Shown: positions 9,384 to 18,267 of the stretch, piece by piece
Layout of the letters: every line of letters begins with the position of its first letter
How positions within the stretch are numbered: the stretch's first letter is position 1
Source of the DNA: Pseudomonas viridiflava
GTDB taxonomy: Bacteria; Pseudomonadota; Gammaproteobacteria; Pseudomonadales; Pseudomonadaceae
Length of the DNA: 64,000 nt
Assembly (NCBI RefSeq): GCF_900591205.1
Contig: NZ_UUPU01000001.1
Location: forward strand, 744,001-808,000
Reading direction: 5' to 3'
Made by a program: the position numbers and the translations under genes
Notes under the pieces: generated by a model
The model's input: only the letters and a program-made list of their open reading frames with translations
Told to the model about the DNA's origin: nothing
Databases searched by the model: none

Positions 9384-10295
9384 CTACAATTCAAGGCTCA
9401 TGCCGTCGTAAGCCACTTCGACATTGCGCCGCACCAGCTCCGCCCGCTCGGGGGAGTCTTCATCGAGGATCGGGTTGGTGTTGTTGATGTGGATAAGTAC
9501 CTTGCGCTGCCTGGGCAACTGTTCCAGCACGTCGAGCATGCCGCCGGGGCCGTTCTGCGCCAGGTGGCCCATCTCGCGGCCGGTGCGGGTGCCGACGCCA
9601 CGGCGCTGCATTTCATCGTCGTCCCACATCGTGCCGTCCACCAACAGGCAGTCGCTGCCGGCCATGATCTCCAGCAACGGCGCATCGACCTTGCCCAGGC
9701 CCGGGGCGTAGAACAGTTTGCCGCCGGTGCGCAGGTCTTCAACGATCAGGCCGATGTTGTCGCCCGGGTGCGGGTCGAAGCGGTGTGGCGAGTAGGGCGG
9801 GGCGGCGCTACGCAACGGTAACGGGGTGAAGCGCAGGTTGGGGCAGGCCGGGATGGTGAAGCTGGCGTCCAGCTCGATGCGGTTCCAGGCCAGGCCGCCG
9901 TTCCAGTGGGTAAGCATGGTGAACAGCGGAAAGCCGGTGCTCAGGTCTTCATGGACCATGTCAGTGCACCACACCTGGTGCGGGCAGCCTTCACGCAGGC
10001 TCAAGAGGCCGGTGGTGTGGTCGATCTGGCTGTCCATCAGGATGATCGCGCTGATGCCGGTATCGCGCAGTGCGCGGCCGGGCTGCATCGGTGCAAAACC
10101 CTGGAGTTGCGCGCGGATATCCGGCGAAGCGTTGCACAGCACCCAATTCACGCCGTCGTCGGAAATCGCGATGGACGACTGAGTGCGCGCCTGCGCCCGC
10201 AGGCTGCCATCACGAAACCCTGCGCAGTTCACGCAGTTGCAGTTCCACTGCGGGAAACCACCGCCGGCGGCGGAACCTAGAATCTGGACAAACAT
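9384..10295 (-). CDS. pqqB: PQQ biosynthesis protein PqqB
   Basis: 303-residue metallo-beta-lactamase-fold hydroxylase implicated in oxidising the PqqA-derived tyrosine. The [19 protein letters not shown] start at 10295 is the typical N-terminus, followed by a CxCxxC-like cluster (NCNCVNC). The [10 protein letters not shown] segment and the HINNTNP segment near residue 260 contribute metal ligands in the fold. It is separated from pqqA by a terminator-like hairpin (10321-10351), consistent with lower expression than pqqA. Confidence 0.95.
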   Translation of the reverse strand: MFVQILGSAAGGGFPQWNCNCVNCAGFRDGSLRAQARTQSSIAISDDGVNWVLCNASPDIRAQLQGFAPMQPGRALRDTGISAIILMDSQIDHTTGLLSLREGCPHQVWCTDMVHEDLSTGFPLFTMLTHWNGGLAWNRIELDASFTIPACPNLRFTPLPLRSAAPPYSPHRFDPHPGDNIGLIVEDLRTGGKLFYAPGLGKVDAPLLEIMAGSDCLLVDGTMWDDDEMQRRGVGTRTGREMGHLAQNGPGGMLDVLEQLPRQRKVLIHINNTNPILDEDSPERAELVRRNVEVAYDGMSLEL

Positions 10296-10320
10296 GGCCG
10301 CTCCATCAAGCAAAACTCAA

Positions 10321-10351
10321 AACAAAAACGCCCCGGGCGAACCGAGGCGTT
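10321..10351 (-). terminator. Attenuator/terminator between pqqA and pqqB
   Basis: On the minus strand, AACGCCTCGG pairs with CCCGGGGCGTT across a short loop and is followed by TTTTTGTTTT. Its position right after pqqA would let most transcripts end after the substrate peptide gene while some read through into pqqBCDE. This is a known logic for pqq operons. Confidence 0.8.
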
Positions 10352-10366
10352 GTATCACCCAGCGGA

Positions 10367-10441
10367 TTAACGGCTGGCGAAGTACATGGTGACTTCGAAA
10401 CCAATGCGCAGATCAGTGTAAGCAGGTTTGGACCAGGTCAT
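10367..10441 (-). CDS. pqqA: PQQ precursor peptide PqqA
   Basis: 24-residue precursor [20 protein letters not shown] followed by FASR. The Glu and Tyr separated by three residues (E-V-T-M-Y) are the atoms that become PQQ. It is preceded by TAGGAG and followed at once by the hairpin at 10321-10351. The promoter should lie in 10442-10600, downstream of the end of pqqF. Confidence 0.97.
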   Translation of the reverse strand: MTWSKPAYTDLRIGFEVTMYFASR

Positions 10442-10600
10442 ATTCATACTCCTAACAAGGGATGGGACGTTCACTACCAAGCAATACATATAGTCCACCT
10501 CCAGTCGCAGATGTTCAGAGGTGTGCTAGGGAATGTTACGCAATTCTTTTCAAGTTAGCGCTGTCTTGAAGGAAAAAGCCTTTTGCAGGGTCGGCAATGA

Positions 10601-12949
10601 TCAGCTTGCCGTTCGCCAGCAATCGTTGCTGCGCGGGCCGTTGGCGACGCAGCGCCAGCCGCCTGCAGCGTCCTTCAGTTGCTGCGCGGCGTGTTGCAGG
10701 TCTTCGCGTGTAGCGCTCTGGATCGCTTGCTGGAGCTGTACGAGGTAATCCGACGGATGGCCCGCCAGGTACGCATGCCAGAGCAGTTCGGCGGCTTGGG
10801 CGGTGGGCAGCGTCTGCGCCGAGAACTGCTGTGCCAGCGCCTGGTTGCCCAGGTCTTCGCTGCTATCGAGCAGCGCTGGCAGTTGCTTCAGGAAGGTTTG
10901 CAGGTGATCAGCGATGCCTTCCAGGGATACGCTGGGGGACTGCACACCCAATAACAGGCCGGTCTGCCCGTTTATCTGTCGGATTCCGCTGAACACGGCG
11001 TAGCCGATTTGCAGCTCTACCCGCAGGCGCTGGTAAAACGGCCCTTGGAGCAGATGGCCGAGCAGTCGCCACGCGGCCTCGTCCGCCAGGGACTGGCTTG
11101 GCGTTGGGCAAAAGAGCAGCAATGCGGCTTCGTCAGAGTCGAATTCAAACGTATGCCAGATGCGTTGGCCGCTGAGGGATGGCGGTACGTGGTTGAGGTT
11201 TGCAGGTTGCCCCGGCAGGCGGGCCGCTGCGGTTTTGAGTGCGGCTTCATACGCGGGAGAGAAACCCAGCCCCAGGCCGTGCCAGCGCGCGCTGGCCCAC
11301 GATGCCGATTCGGGCGGGGCAGGCATGCAGCAAGCGGGCAGCGCCTTGAGCAATTCTCGGATGGCAATCATCGGCGGCGAGGCGGCTGGGGCTGCTTGCG
11401 GTTCGCTCAGGCTTTGCGCCAACGCGTCCAGCACGGCTGGCATGGGCTCCTGCAGCCCGACCATTCTCACCCGCTCGTTGTTACCCAGGCTTTCGAATGA
11501 CAAATCGACGCCCGCCTGACGCGCATTTTCGCGCAACGATTGCACTGCGCTTTCCAGGCCGCACGGGCCAGCCTGCCATTGCAGGTACAGGGCAGCTTCG
11601 TCGCTGTCCCCCGCCATTGCCTGGCTGAAGGCCAGCGCCGCTGCATCACGACGCCCTCGGGAGCGATCCTGGGCAAAGGTGCGCAAGCCTCGGTGGGCGC
11701 TGGTCTGGCCGCGGATCAGGCCGGCGCGTTCTTCCTTGACCGGTGGGCGCAGGAACGGATTGTTCGGCGGCAATTGCCAAGCGTGCCGGGAGGGCGCCAG
11801 GCGCAGTGAGTCGAGCATGCTCTTGAGGGCGATGACAGCCGGTTCCGACAGCGCCTCGCTGTCGTGTCGAGCCAGTGCCAGGGCACCTTGGGCCTGCTGT
11901 TGGCGAGCCGCCAGCAAGGAGAATTCTTCTCGCAATGAAGCCCAGTCGCTGTGTGCGAAAAAGCTCAACCAGTCGTGCAGCAACGCCTCGATCTGTGTCG
12001 CTGATTCAACCGGACTATTGAGCGTAAAGTCGATATCCAATAGCGCCTGCCCGGCGAAGTGATACAGCACCGACGCCTGCAGGGCGCTGGCCAAATGTCG
12101 AGCCTTCAGTTCATCCAGTAACCCGCCGGGTGTCGAGGCGTTAAGCCAGGTGCAGAGGAATTCCAGTGCTTCACGGGGCGCGTTACACGTGACGACGTGA
12201 TGCAGGTGATTTTTGGCGATGTGCTGATAGCTCAGTGCCTGACCCTGCATCAATGCCGGTGGCGTGGAGTGTGGTCGTAGAGGCCCTGAGCTCAGTTGCT
12301 CGCTGAATCGCTGTGCCAAGCCCTCCAGCGCTTCCAGCGGCTGCGGGCCTGCCAGGCTCAAGGTCATCTGGCCGCTCTGATAGAAATGCGTGTGGAATTC
12401 GCGCAACGCCTGCTGAAATGCCTCACGCTCCACCGGCAGGCTGTCGCGATTACCCGCGTGGAAGCCCCGCAACGGATGATCTGCCGCCAAGTGTTCCAGC
12501 AGCGCGACTTGCTGCTGCGCCTTGGCATCCTGCGACCAGGCGACAAACTCGGCGTGCAGCACTTGGCGCTCGCGCAGTTGATCTTCCCGCGTCAGGCGCG
12601 GGTGGGTCAGCATGTCCGCCAGTCGCTCCAGCCCACCGGCAAACGTTGCAACCGGCAGCTCAAAGAAGAAGTCCGTGGTGCGCTCACGGGTGCTGGCATT
12701 CACCTGGCCGCCATGACGTTGCACGTAGCCCATCAACCCCTCGTTCGTAGGAAAGCGCTCTGTACCGAGGAACAGCAGATGCTCGAGGAAATGTGCCAGC
12801 CCGGGCCAGGCGAGTGGTACGTCATGGCTGCCGGCCGCCACCCTCAGCACTGCTGCGCAACGTTTCAAACGCGGCGCATGCTGCAAGGAAACCCGCAAGC
12901 CGTTGGCCAGGGTCAGATGAAGGGGGTGAGCGTGGGCCGGCGCAGGCAT
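10601..12949 (-). CDS. pqqF: PQQ-associated M16 zinc protease PqqF
   Basis: About 780-residue pitrilysin-family (M16) protease, proposed to trim the cross-linked PqqA. The inverted zinc motif HFLEH is near residue 55, with the downstream Glu in the RQVLHAEFVAW segment. Family M16 proteins have an active N-terminal and an inactive C-terminal half, consistent with the later divergent half here. An upstream ATG at 12979 is possible; I prefer 12949 because GGAAG is well spaced before it. It lies upstream of pqqA in the same direction. Confidence 0.92.
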   Translation of the reverse strand: MPAPAHAHPLHLTLANGLRVSLQHAPRLKRCAAVLRVAAGSHDVPLAWPGLAHFLEHLLFLGTERFPTNEGLMGYVQRHGGQVNASTRERTTDFFFELPVATFAGGLERLADMLTHPRLTREDQLRERQVLHAEFVAWSQDAKAQQQVALLEHLAADHPLRGFHAGNRDSLPVEREAFQQALREFHTHFYQSGQMTLSLAGPQPLEALEGLAQRFSEQLSSGPLRPHSTPPALMQGQALSYQHIAKNHLHHVVTCNAPREALEFLCTWLNASTPGGLLDELKARHLASALQASVLYHFAGQALLDIDFTLNSPVESATQIEALLHDWLSFFAHSDWASLREEFSLLAARQQQAQGALALARHDSEALSEPAVIALKSMLDSLRLAPSRHAWQLPPNNPFLRPPVKEERAGLIRGQTSAHRGLRTFAQDRSRGRRDAAALAFSQAMAGDSDEAALYLQWQAGPCGLESAVQSLRENARQAGVDLSFESLGNNERVRMVGLQEPMPAVLDALAQSLSEPQAAPAASPPMIAIRELLKALPACCMPAPPESASWASARWHGLGLGFSPAYEAALKTAAARLPGQPANLNHVPPSLSGQRIWHTFEFDSDEAALLLFCPTPSQSLADEAAWRLLGHLLQGPFYQRLRVELQIGYAVFSGIRQINGQTGLLLGVQSPSVSLEGIADHLQTFLKQLPALLDSSEDLGNQALAQQFSAQTLPTAQAAELLWHAYLAGHPSDYLVQLQQAIQSATREDLQHAAQQLKDAAGGWRCVANGPRSNDCWRTAS

Positions 12950-12997
12950 GGGCACTTCCGAAACGTGGGATGTGGCCATGTTACCAAACCGGCTGGA

Positions 12998-13792
12998 TCA
13001 GGGCTTGTACAGCGCGCCGTACAACTCGGGGCGACGGTCTTGCAGATAATGGTTGGCGGCGCGGGCGTCGATGATTGTTTGGCGCTCCAGTGTGCCGACG
13101 ATCAAGGCTTCATCCAGGCCCGCCTGCGCAATGCGTTGGCCATCCGGCGCAGCGATGCTGCTTTGCCCACAGTATTGAATCTCGCCTTCGTGCCCACAGT
13201 AATTGGCGTATGCCACGTAGCACTGGTTTTCAAAGGCTCGCGCCCGCACGGTCACGTCGGCCACAAAGTCGAACGGCACCATATTGGCGGTGGGCACCAG
13301 GATCAGTTCGGCACCGGCCAGGGCCAGGCGCCGGGTGTTTTCGGGGAACTCGAGGTCGTAGCAGATCAGAAACCCGAGTTTCCAGCCATTGAGTTCCACC
13401 AGCGGGAAATCATCACCCCCGGCACTGAACATCGAGTGGTCCAGATCGCCGAACAAGTGGGTTTTGCGGTAGTTGCACAGGCGCTGGCCATCAGCGTCGA
13501 TCAACTGCACGGCGTTGTAGATCTGCCCGTCCTCGGCGCGCTCCGGGTAGCCGTACAGAATCGCCAGGCCGGCACTTTGCGCCAATTCGGCAATCGCCTG
13601 CGCCGACGCGCCATCCTGCGCCTCGGCCAGCGCGCCCACCGCCTCGGCGCCAATGTTGTAGCCGCTGAGGAACATCTCCGGCAGCACCAGCACATCGGCA
13701 CCCGACGCCTCATGCGCCAACTGGTGCAGACGCTTGAGGTTGCCGGCCACATCCAGCGGCAGCGGCGGACATTGGTACAGAGCGACGCGCAT
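12998..13792 (-). CDS. davA: 5-aminovaleramidase (carbon-nitrogen hydrolase)
   Basis: 264-residue nitrilase-superfamily amidase with the Glu-Lys-Cys triad visible as LVLPEMF (Glu near 41), NYRKTHLFG (Lys near 112) and FLICYDLEFPE (Cys near 146). It would hydrolyse 5-aminovaleramide, the product of the upstream DavB, to 5-aminovalerate plus ammonia. The ATG at 13792 follows the davB stop by 10 bases, so they form an operon. The arrangement pqqF-davA-davB-Lrp regulator matches my memory of P. putida KT2440. Without that context it would be called a generic amidase. Confidence 0.88.
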   Translation of the reverse strand: MRVALYQCPPLPLDVAGNLKRLHQLAHEASGADVLVLPEMFLSGYNIGAEAVGALAEAQDGASAQAIAELAQSAGLAILYGYPERAEDGQIYNAVQLIDADGQRLCNYRKTHLFGDLDHSMFSAGGDDFPLVELNGWKLGFLICYDLEFPENTRRLALAGAELILVPTANMVPFDFVADVTVRARAFENQCYVAYANYCGHEGEIQYCGQSSIAAPDGQRIAQAGLDEALIVGTLERQTIIDARAANHYLQDRRPELYGALYKP

Positions 13793-13802
13793 GTTCAACT
13801 CC

Positions 13803-15506
13803 TTAATTGGCCAGGGCGATTGGCCCGATTTCATCAAACACATCACCCGGCCCCGGGTTCTCGGGGTGCGTGCTGCCGCCAAAGTGAGTCATGATGCCCC
13901 ATACCGCGTTCAGTGAAGTTTGCACCGCGCCTTCGACCCAGGCCGGGGTCCAGGATACGTCGTCGCCCGCGATAAAGATCCCGCGTTGTTCGGCGGGCAT
14001 GTCCTTCTGCATAAAGTGCGCATACATCCGCTGGTTATAGCGATAGTGCCCGGGCAATGCGCCTTTGAAGGCCCCGAGGAAATGCGGATCGGCCTCCCAG
14101 GACACGGTGATCGGGTCACCGATGATGCGCGCCTTGATGTCGACTTTCGGGTAGATTTTCTTCAGTGCATCCAAGGCCAGTTTCACCCGCTTGTCGATGG
14201 GTTGCGGGAGCATTTTCAACGCGTCGCTCATCCACGAGTACGACAGGCAAATCACCCCCGGCTTGTCGTCGCCGTTGTCGAAGAGGTAGGTGCCACGGGT
14301 CAGGCGATCGGTGAGGGTCATGCTCATCAGGTCGCGGCCGGTTTGCGGGTCTTTGTCTTTCCAGAACGGGCGATCAACCATCACGAAGGTTTTCGATGAT
14401 TGCATGTAGCGCGTGCGGTCCAGCGCCATCCACATCTTTTGCGAGAACAGCGTTTCGTCGCATTCGATCTGGGTGGTCAGCAGCCAGCTCTGGCAAGTGG
14501 TGAGCACCGCCGCGTACTCGCGGGTGTCGCCATAATTGTCGGTGACCGCAAAGCGGCCGTCGGGGGCGTGCGCAATGCGTTTCACACCCGCCCGTGGCGC
14601 GCCTCTGTGCAATGAACTGAGGCTGGTGCCGGCCGGCCAGTGAGCGCAACGCTCCGGCACATGGCGCCAGATACCCATGGGCACCTGGGCCACGCCGCCG
14701 ACCACCAAGTGCTGGTGGTCGTCGCAGTTGGTCATCACCACACGAAAGATTTCCAGCATCGAGTTGGGGAAGTCCGAGTCCCAGCCGCCGGTGCCGAAAC
14801 CAACCTGGCCAAATACTTCGCGGTGCAGGAACGACAGCTTGGCGAACGCCTTGGAGGTGGCGACAAAGTCGTAGAAGGTGCGGTCGTCCCACAGCGGCAC
14901 CAGCTTATTCCACAGCTCTTTGAGGCGCGGTACGTCACGGTCGCGGATGGCTTGCTGGATATCACCGAACTGCGAGCCGGCCTCCAGTGCATCCGCCCAG
15001 GCGTCGGCGACTTCCTGGAACAGCACCGGCAAGTCGGAGAGCTTTTGTGCGTAGTGGGTCTGGCCTTCCAGGTCGATGACTGTGCTGCCGGAGGCCGGGG
15101 TCAGCGGGTTGGGGAAGGGCTTGGTCTCCAGGCCCAGCTTGTCCACATAGTGGTAGAACGCGGTAGACGACACCGGGAAACGCATGCCACCCAGCTCGGC
15201 GATGATGCCTTCAGCGCCTTCAAAAGCCTGGGAGCGCAAGCGGCCACCCATCTTCGAAGCTTCGTACACCACCGGCTTCAAGCCCAGCTTCATCAGCTCG
15301 TAGGCGGCAACCAGCCCCGCAATCCCGGCCCCGACGATCGCCACTTCAGCGCCATGGTTGGCGGCCGGGATGCTGCCCAGGCCCGCCGGGTGCTCGATCC
15401 AGTCATCAAAGGCAAACGGGAAATCCGGTCCGAAGATGGTGATGGGTTTTTTACCGTCTGCGGGGTGGCGATTGGTCTTGCTGATGGTGCTGGACGGAAT
15501 GCTCAT
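13803..15506 (-). CDS. davB: Lysine 2-monooxygenase-like flavin amine oxidase
   Basis: 567-residue flavoprotein with an N-terminal extension, then the Rossmann FAD motif VAIVGAGIAGLVAAYE (about residues 54-69), ASKMGGRLRSQAF (about 82) and a C-terminal IFIAGDDVSWTPAWVEGAVQ flavin-binding end (near 515). This fits the IaaM/lysine-monooxygenase branch of flavin amine oxidases that turn an amino acid into the amide with loss of CO2. Its pairing with the amidase davA and an Lrp-type gene supports lysine as substrate rather than tryptophan. It begins the delta-aminovalerate lysine degradation route. Confidence 0.88.
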   Translation of the reverse strand: MSIPSSTISKTNRHPADGKKPITIFGPDFPFAFDDWIEHPAGLGSIPAANHGAEVAIVGAGIAGLVAAYELMKLGLKPVVYEASKMGGRLRSQAFEGAEGIIAELGGMRFPVSSTAFYHYVDKLGLETKPFPNPLTPASGSTVIDLEGQTHYAQKLSDLPVLFQEVADAWADALEAGSQFGDIQQAIRDRDVPRLKELWNKLVPLWDDRTFYDFVATSKAFAKLSFLHREVFGQVGFGTGGWDSDFPNSMLEIFRVVMTNCDDHQHLVVGGVAQVPMGIWRHVPERCAHWPAGTSLSSLHRGAPRAGVKRIAHAPDGRFAVTDNYGDTREYAAVLTTCQSWLLTTQIECDETLFSQKMWMALDRTRYMQSSKTFVMVDRPFWKDKDPQTGRDLMSMTLTDRLTRGTYLFDNGDDKPGVICLSYSWMSDALKMLPQPIDKRVKLALDALKKIYPKVDIKARIIGDPITVSWEADPHFLGAFKGALPGHYRYNQRMYAHFMQKDMPAEQRGIFIAGDDVSWTPAWVEGAVQTSLNAVWGIMTHFGGSTHPENPGPGDVFDEIGPIALAN

Positions 15507-15653
15507 GGCTGACCCTTGCTGACGACTCGGCGGGACGTGACCCGCTGAGTATAGGAAAAGATGGCAGCCAGTTTAGGGAGCGTAGCGTTCGTTAATAAGA
15601 CGCAAAGTGTCGTCGGATTGAATTGTTTTTAGTCAGAGTGACGAACTTGGTGG

Positions 15654-16100
15654 TCAGACTGGCTGGCCGCGATCCAATTTGTTACTGAGGATGATCGAAG
15701 TGGTGGTTTTCTCCACACCTTCGACGCTGCCGATCTGGTCCAGCAACTGATCAAGCTGCTCCGGCGAATCGGTGCGCAGCCAGGCCACGTAATCGAACTC
15801 ACCACTCACCGCGCACAACTGCTGCACCTGGGCCATGGCACTCAGCTTGCGCAGCACTTCCTTGCCCGAGCGCGCCTGCACGGTGATCCCTACATACGCT
15901 TGTAAACCGCCATCGACCACACGCTGCCCGAGGCGCACGCCATACCCTGTGATCACCTGGGTTTTTTCCAGACGCGCCAGGCGCGACGTCACCGTGGTAC
16001 GCGCAATGCCCAACTGCCGGGCGAGCATGGCGACGCTTTCACGGGCGTTGATCTGCAGGGCGGCGATCAGTTGGCGGTCGATTTCATCGAGGACGGGCAA
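15654..16100 (-). CDS. Lrp/AsnC-family regulator of the dav genes
   Basis: 148-residue regulator: an N-terminal helix-turn-helix (LDEIDRQLIAALQ...MLARQLGIARTTVTSRLARL) followed by an alpha/beta RAM (ligand-binding) domain with GVEKTTTSIIL at the end. No good ATG exists close to the domain. I chose TTG at 16100 (MPVLDEIDR) because GGAG sits 8 bases upstream; any ATG in frame lies far upstream inside the tRNA repeat. It is co-directional with davB, and the gap (15507-15653) is the likely operator region. The prophage lies immediately upstream. Confidence 0.85.
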   Translation of the reverse strand: MPVLDEIDRQLIAALQINARESVAMLARQLGIARTTVTSRLARLEKTQVITGYGVRLGQRVVDGGLQAYVGITVQARSGKEVLRKLSAMAQVQQLCAVSGEFDYVAWLRTDSPEQLDQLLDQIGSVEGVEKTTTSIILSNKLDRGQPV

Positions 16101-16157
16101 GGGCAGAGCTCCAGTGCGGGCGGCAATGGGGGCGTATGTTACAGACTTCCAGACACA

Positions 16158-16184
16158 CAAATGCCGCGCATTGCGCGGCATTTT
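16158..16184. terminator. Hairpin terminator, original downstream end of the tRNA locus
   Basis: Palindrome ATGCCGCGCA / TGCGCGGCAT flanked by A and T runs, three bases before the left att repeat. Before integration it would have followed the tRNA-Ile2 gene and ended its transcript. A different but similar hairpin is carried at the right end (53628-53652). Confidence 0.75.
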
Positions 16185-16187
16185 AAG

Positions 16188-16236
16188 TTGGTGGGCCCAC
16201 ACGGACTTGAACCGTGGACCAAAGGATTATGAGTCC
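16188..16236. other. attL core repeat (tRNA 3' half fragment)
   Basis: 49 bases identical to 53657-53705, running from the CCA end to the anticodon loop of tRNA-Ile2. It is followed by AAAAAAAGGG, unlike the tRNA, so this copy is a broken tRNA remnant left by integration. Confidence 0.95.
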
Positions 16237-16609
16237 AAAAAAAGGGTCAGTAACCACAGGGATAACCACGGTATTAATAAGTTTTACGGGACATATTCCG
16301 CACATTTCAGAAAGTATTACCCTCAAGTGTGGACGGAATGTGGACGTAGAAATCACCGGTCTTTTCGTCTTTCGTCATCTCATTTCTTGGTGTGAAATCT
16401 ATCGCGAGTATCCAGGCCCCTTTGATTAGCCTGCTCGGGCTGTGGGTTTCACTCCCATCTCGATTTCAAAAAATGATCACCTGTGTTGCGTCGGCGGGAG
16501 GGGGAAAAGTGCTTTTTCTCCCACCGCTTTTCTTCCTCATTCATATTTCGAGACTGCATCCGGTCCGCACTTCGTCGGATCACCGCGCAGACAGACACAC
16601 GCGGCAATA
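16237..16609. other. Prophage left-end non-coding region
   Basis: No convincing gene. The segment holds the integrase arm-type repeats (16328-16346) and ends in the LexA box and promoter of the 80-aa gene. A 12-base G/A-rich stretch (16494-16508) is the only other compositional feature noticed. Confidence 0.6.
16328..16346 (+). promoter_or_regulatory. Integrase arm-type binding repeats, left arm
   Basis: TGTGGACG-GAA-TGTGGACG: two 8-base direct repeats 11 bases apart, 92 bases from the att core. The same arrangement, TGTGGACG-TTT-TGTGGAC, occurs near attR (53555-53572). From memory, P2 integrase arm sites contain TGTGGAC. Confidence 0.75.
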
Positions 16610-16629
16610 TACTGGCTTTATATACAGTA
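16610..16629 (+). promoter_or_regulatory. LexA (SOS) box
   Basis: TACTGGCTTTATATACAGTA keeps the invariant CTG-N10-CAG and matches the E. coli LexA consensus at 17 of 20 positions. It is 27 bases before the ATG of the 80-aa gene at 16657, where it would overlap the promoter. Confidence 0.8.
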
Positions 16630-16656
16630 TTTTAGTTAGCTATCGGAGGCGGAGTA

Positions 16657-16899
16657 ATGACGAGTGCAAGTAACTTCACGCAGGGCGAGGTGACCGCCTC
16701 CTGGTTAAAGCTGCTGGGAGATGAGGCGGCACTGCTACGCCAACCAGGGGCACACCACAGAAAGCTACTTGAAGAGGCATACGCGCTGCATCGGGCACAG
16801 CTGATTGGTTGTGATGATCTTGCCGATCTCCTTGAGCAAGCAGATGGCGCACTGGCGTATGCTGTGGAAGCGCTCCTAGATGAACCAAACGATCAGTAG
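16657..16899 (+). CDS. Small SOS-controlled prophage protein, unknown
   Basis: 80-residue acidic, helical protein with a strong ribosome-binding site (GGAGGCGGAG) and a LexA box just upstream. No recognised domain. The sequence is rich in Leu/Ala/Glu with two probable helices (residues 10-30 and 45-75). By analogy with phage 186 Tum and other LexA-controlled antirepressors, it could link DNA damage to prophage induction; that is inference from promoter and position only. It is followed by an overlapping second gene (16880), so the two probably form a small SOS operon. Confidence 0.75.
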   Translation: MTSASNFTQGEVTASWLKLLGDEAALLRQPGAHHRKLLEEAYALHRAQLIGCDDLADLLEQADGALAYAVEALLDEPNDQ

Positions 16900-17209
16900 G
16901 CGGCGGCCTCTTATGCATATGCTAGTAACCCCAATGCGCTGCAAGGGAGTAGCTTTGGACTCGCAAGCGAGGAGGCGGTACCCAGCGATTAGGGGGGACG
17001 TACTTGTTGCGCCTGAAGTTAGCAACGAACTTGGGCGAAGCTCAAATGTTGCGAGGGTAAAGAGGGGGATGCCGCTAGAGCCTGAACCTCTGCCCCGACT
17101 ACTGGATGCAACACTAGCCGGAATGGCTCCGACAGGTTTTGTGCTCAGTGGTATTGAGTACCTCGACGGATGCGCTTATGCGCAGTCCTGGTGGTGTCGG
17201 CTTGGGTAG
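16880..17209 (+). CDS. Prophage hypothetical protein, second gene of the SOS operon
   Basis: Up to 109 residues, overlapping the preceding gene by 20 bases. Other in-frame starts at 16913 and 16919 would give a protein starting MHMLVTPM or MLVTPMRCKG. No recognised domain. The C-terminal half (PTGFVLSGIEYLDGCAYAQSWWC) is aromatic/Cys-rich and looks like a folded beta-type end. Function is unknown. Co-transcription with the LexA-controlled gene is the main clue. Confidence 0.55.
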   Translation: MNQTISRRRPLMHMLVTPMRCKGVALDSQARRRYPAIRGDVLVAPEVSNELGRSSNVARVKRGMPLEPEPLPRLLDATLAGMAPTGFVLSGIEYLDGCAYAQSWWCRLG

Positions 17210-17483
17210 CATCGAAGGGGCCTACGTCGTCTTCGGGTGACGCTTCACTGGTGATAAGCGATCGGCGGATTAAATCGTAATGGTTTCAACGTGCTTAGCA
17301 GTTGCTTAACAAAATGGGTTGACACGAGCGTCATCTTTATCAAAAATGATCACAAGAGCGCGAAATCTGCTGCTTTGCAGGGCTATAGCAGACGTAGGTA
17401 CCTCAGCGATGCTGCATCATCGGTGTAAGGTGAGACCTCTTCATCCCCTTTCCTGAGGATGCCAATATCAGGATTCAAATTTT
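17210..17483. other. Non-coding gap, possible small transcript
   Basis: No gene seen. TTGACA at 17319 followed 17 bases later by an A/T-rich segment looks like a rightward promoter, and a strong hairpin terminator closes the segment at 17484-17510. A ~150-nt RNA is possible but unsupported otherwise. Confidence 0.3.
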
Positions 17484-17510
17484 AAGGGTAGCCTCAAAGC
17501 TACCCTTTTT
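17484..17510. terminator. Bidirectional terminator
   Basis: AAGGGTAGC-CTCAAA-GCTACCCTT with a T run on the plus strand and A-rich flank on the other. It overlaps the stop codon of the leftward gene 17500-18267 and can end transcription from both sides. Confidence 0.85.
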
Positions 17511-18267
17511 CTTTGTCTTCGAGAACATACCGCTTGAAGAGCAGTTCTCCTTGTCGATGCTTGTTCATCGCTCTCGCTGGAGCGTGCATGAAATTCCACA
17601 GCACGTTGCCGTCTCGGACATCGACAACAACGAGCATGTCATTCTTTGCTTCGTAAGCGTTGATGAACGCCAAGCGGTAACCCCCGTTGTCGTAAAGTAC
17701 CTTCCAGACTTCAAATGGCCCGGTGAGCGTATCTACAGCATGACGGACGTAGCGTTCGCGTGAGTCTGGTCGCTTCTCAACGATATGTGCCAGCTTGTCC
17801 CTTCGGACCTCAACGTCGCCCACTGGGGTTGTAACGGTTATGGCCACAATCGCTTGATCTACGAACCCAAAGTGGGCCAATAGAATGAGTAATGCGCCCT
17901 CTGCGTCATCCCCTCTTTTAACCTCCTCAATCGGGGCGGAACGCAGCTCTCTAGCTAGCGTTCTCAGGTCAGGCAACCCAAGGTCGATCCAGGTCAGTTG
18001 GCCGGTTGCTTCCTTTACCAATGGCGCAACGATTACAAGCATGCGCAGCGGTCCTTCGAGATCATAATTTGGCGCTAATGTTAACGTGCAATCACCTATA
18101 GCCATCCGGTGAGAAGACATTTTTTTTCGTAACGGTTTCTGCGGTGGTGATGCCGTGGTGTCGAACCACAAGCTTCTCGATTCAATTCCGGATGCGGTCA
18201 AACTAGCTGTGGCGCTCTGCGAATTGTTTTGAAGTATCCGCAGCAGATAGAGGAATAGTCTGTACAT
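17500..18267 (-). CDS. Candidate PBECR-type (EndoU/ColicinE5-like) nuclease
   Basis: 255-residue protein. The N-terminal ~20 residues are hydrophobic (MYRLFLYLLRILQ), the middle (60-150) is of unknown fold, and the C-terminal ~95 residues (about 150-245) follow the pattern of phage-associated PBECR nuclease domains: DKLAHIVEKRPDSRERY, then GPFEVWKVLYDNGG, a MLVVVDV strand, and NFMHAPARAMNKHRQGELLF. In other phages this domain is usually fused to Mu gpF-like head proteins; here it stands alone. GTGAGGG precedes the start. No obvious immunity gene is adjacent on the same strand. It could be an RNase toxin or a virion-associated enzyme. The assignment is by pattern memory only. Confidence 0.6.
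   Translation of the reverse strand: MYRLFLYLLRILQNNSQSATASLTASGIESRSLWFDTTASPPQKPLRKKMSSHRMAIGDCTLTLAPNYDLEGPLRMLVIVAPLVKEATGQLTWIDLGLPDLRTLARELRSAPIEEVKRGDDAEGALLILLAHFGFVDQAIVAITVTTPVGDVEVRRDKLAHIVEKRPDSRERYVRHAVDTLTGPFEVWKVLYDNGGYRLAFINAYEAKNDMLVVVDVRDGNVLWNFMHAPARAMNKHRQGELLFKRYVLEDKEKG

Noticed and set aside
12296..13894. 532-codon plus-strand frame opposite pqqF and davA
   Set aside because: It spans two well-supported minus-strand genes and their gap; codon content is that of an antisense shadow.
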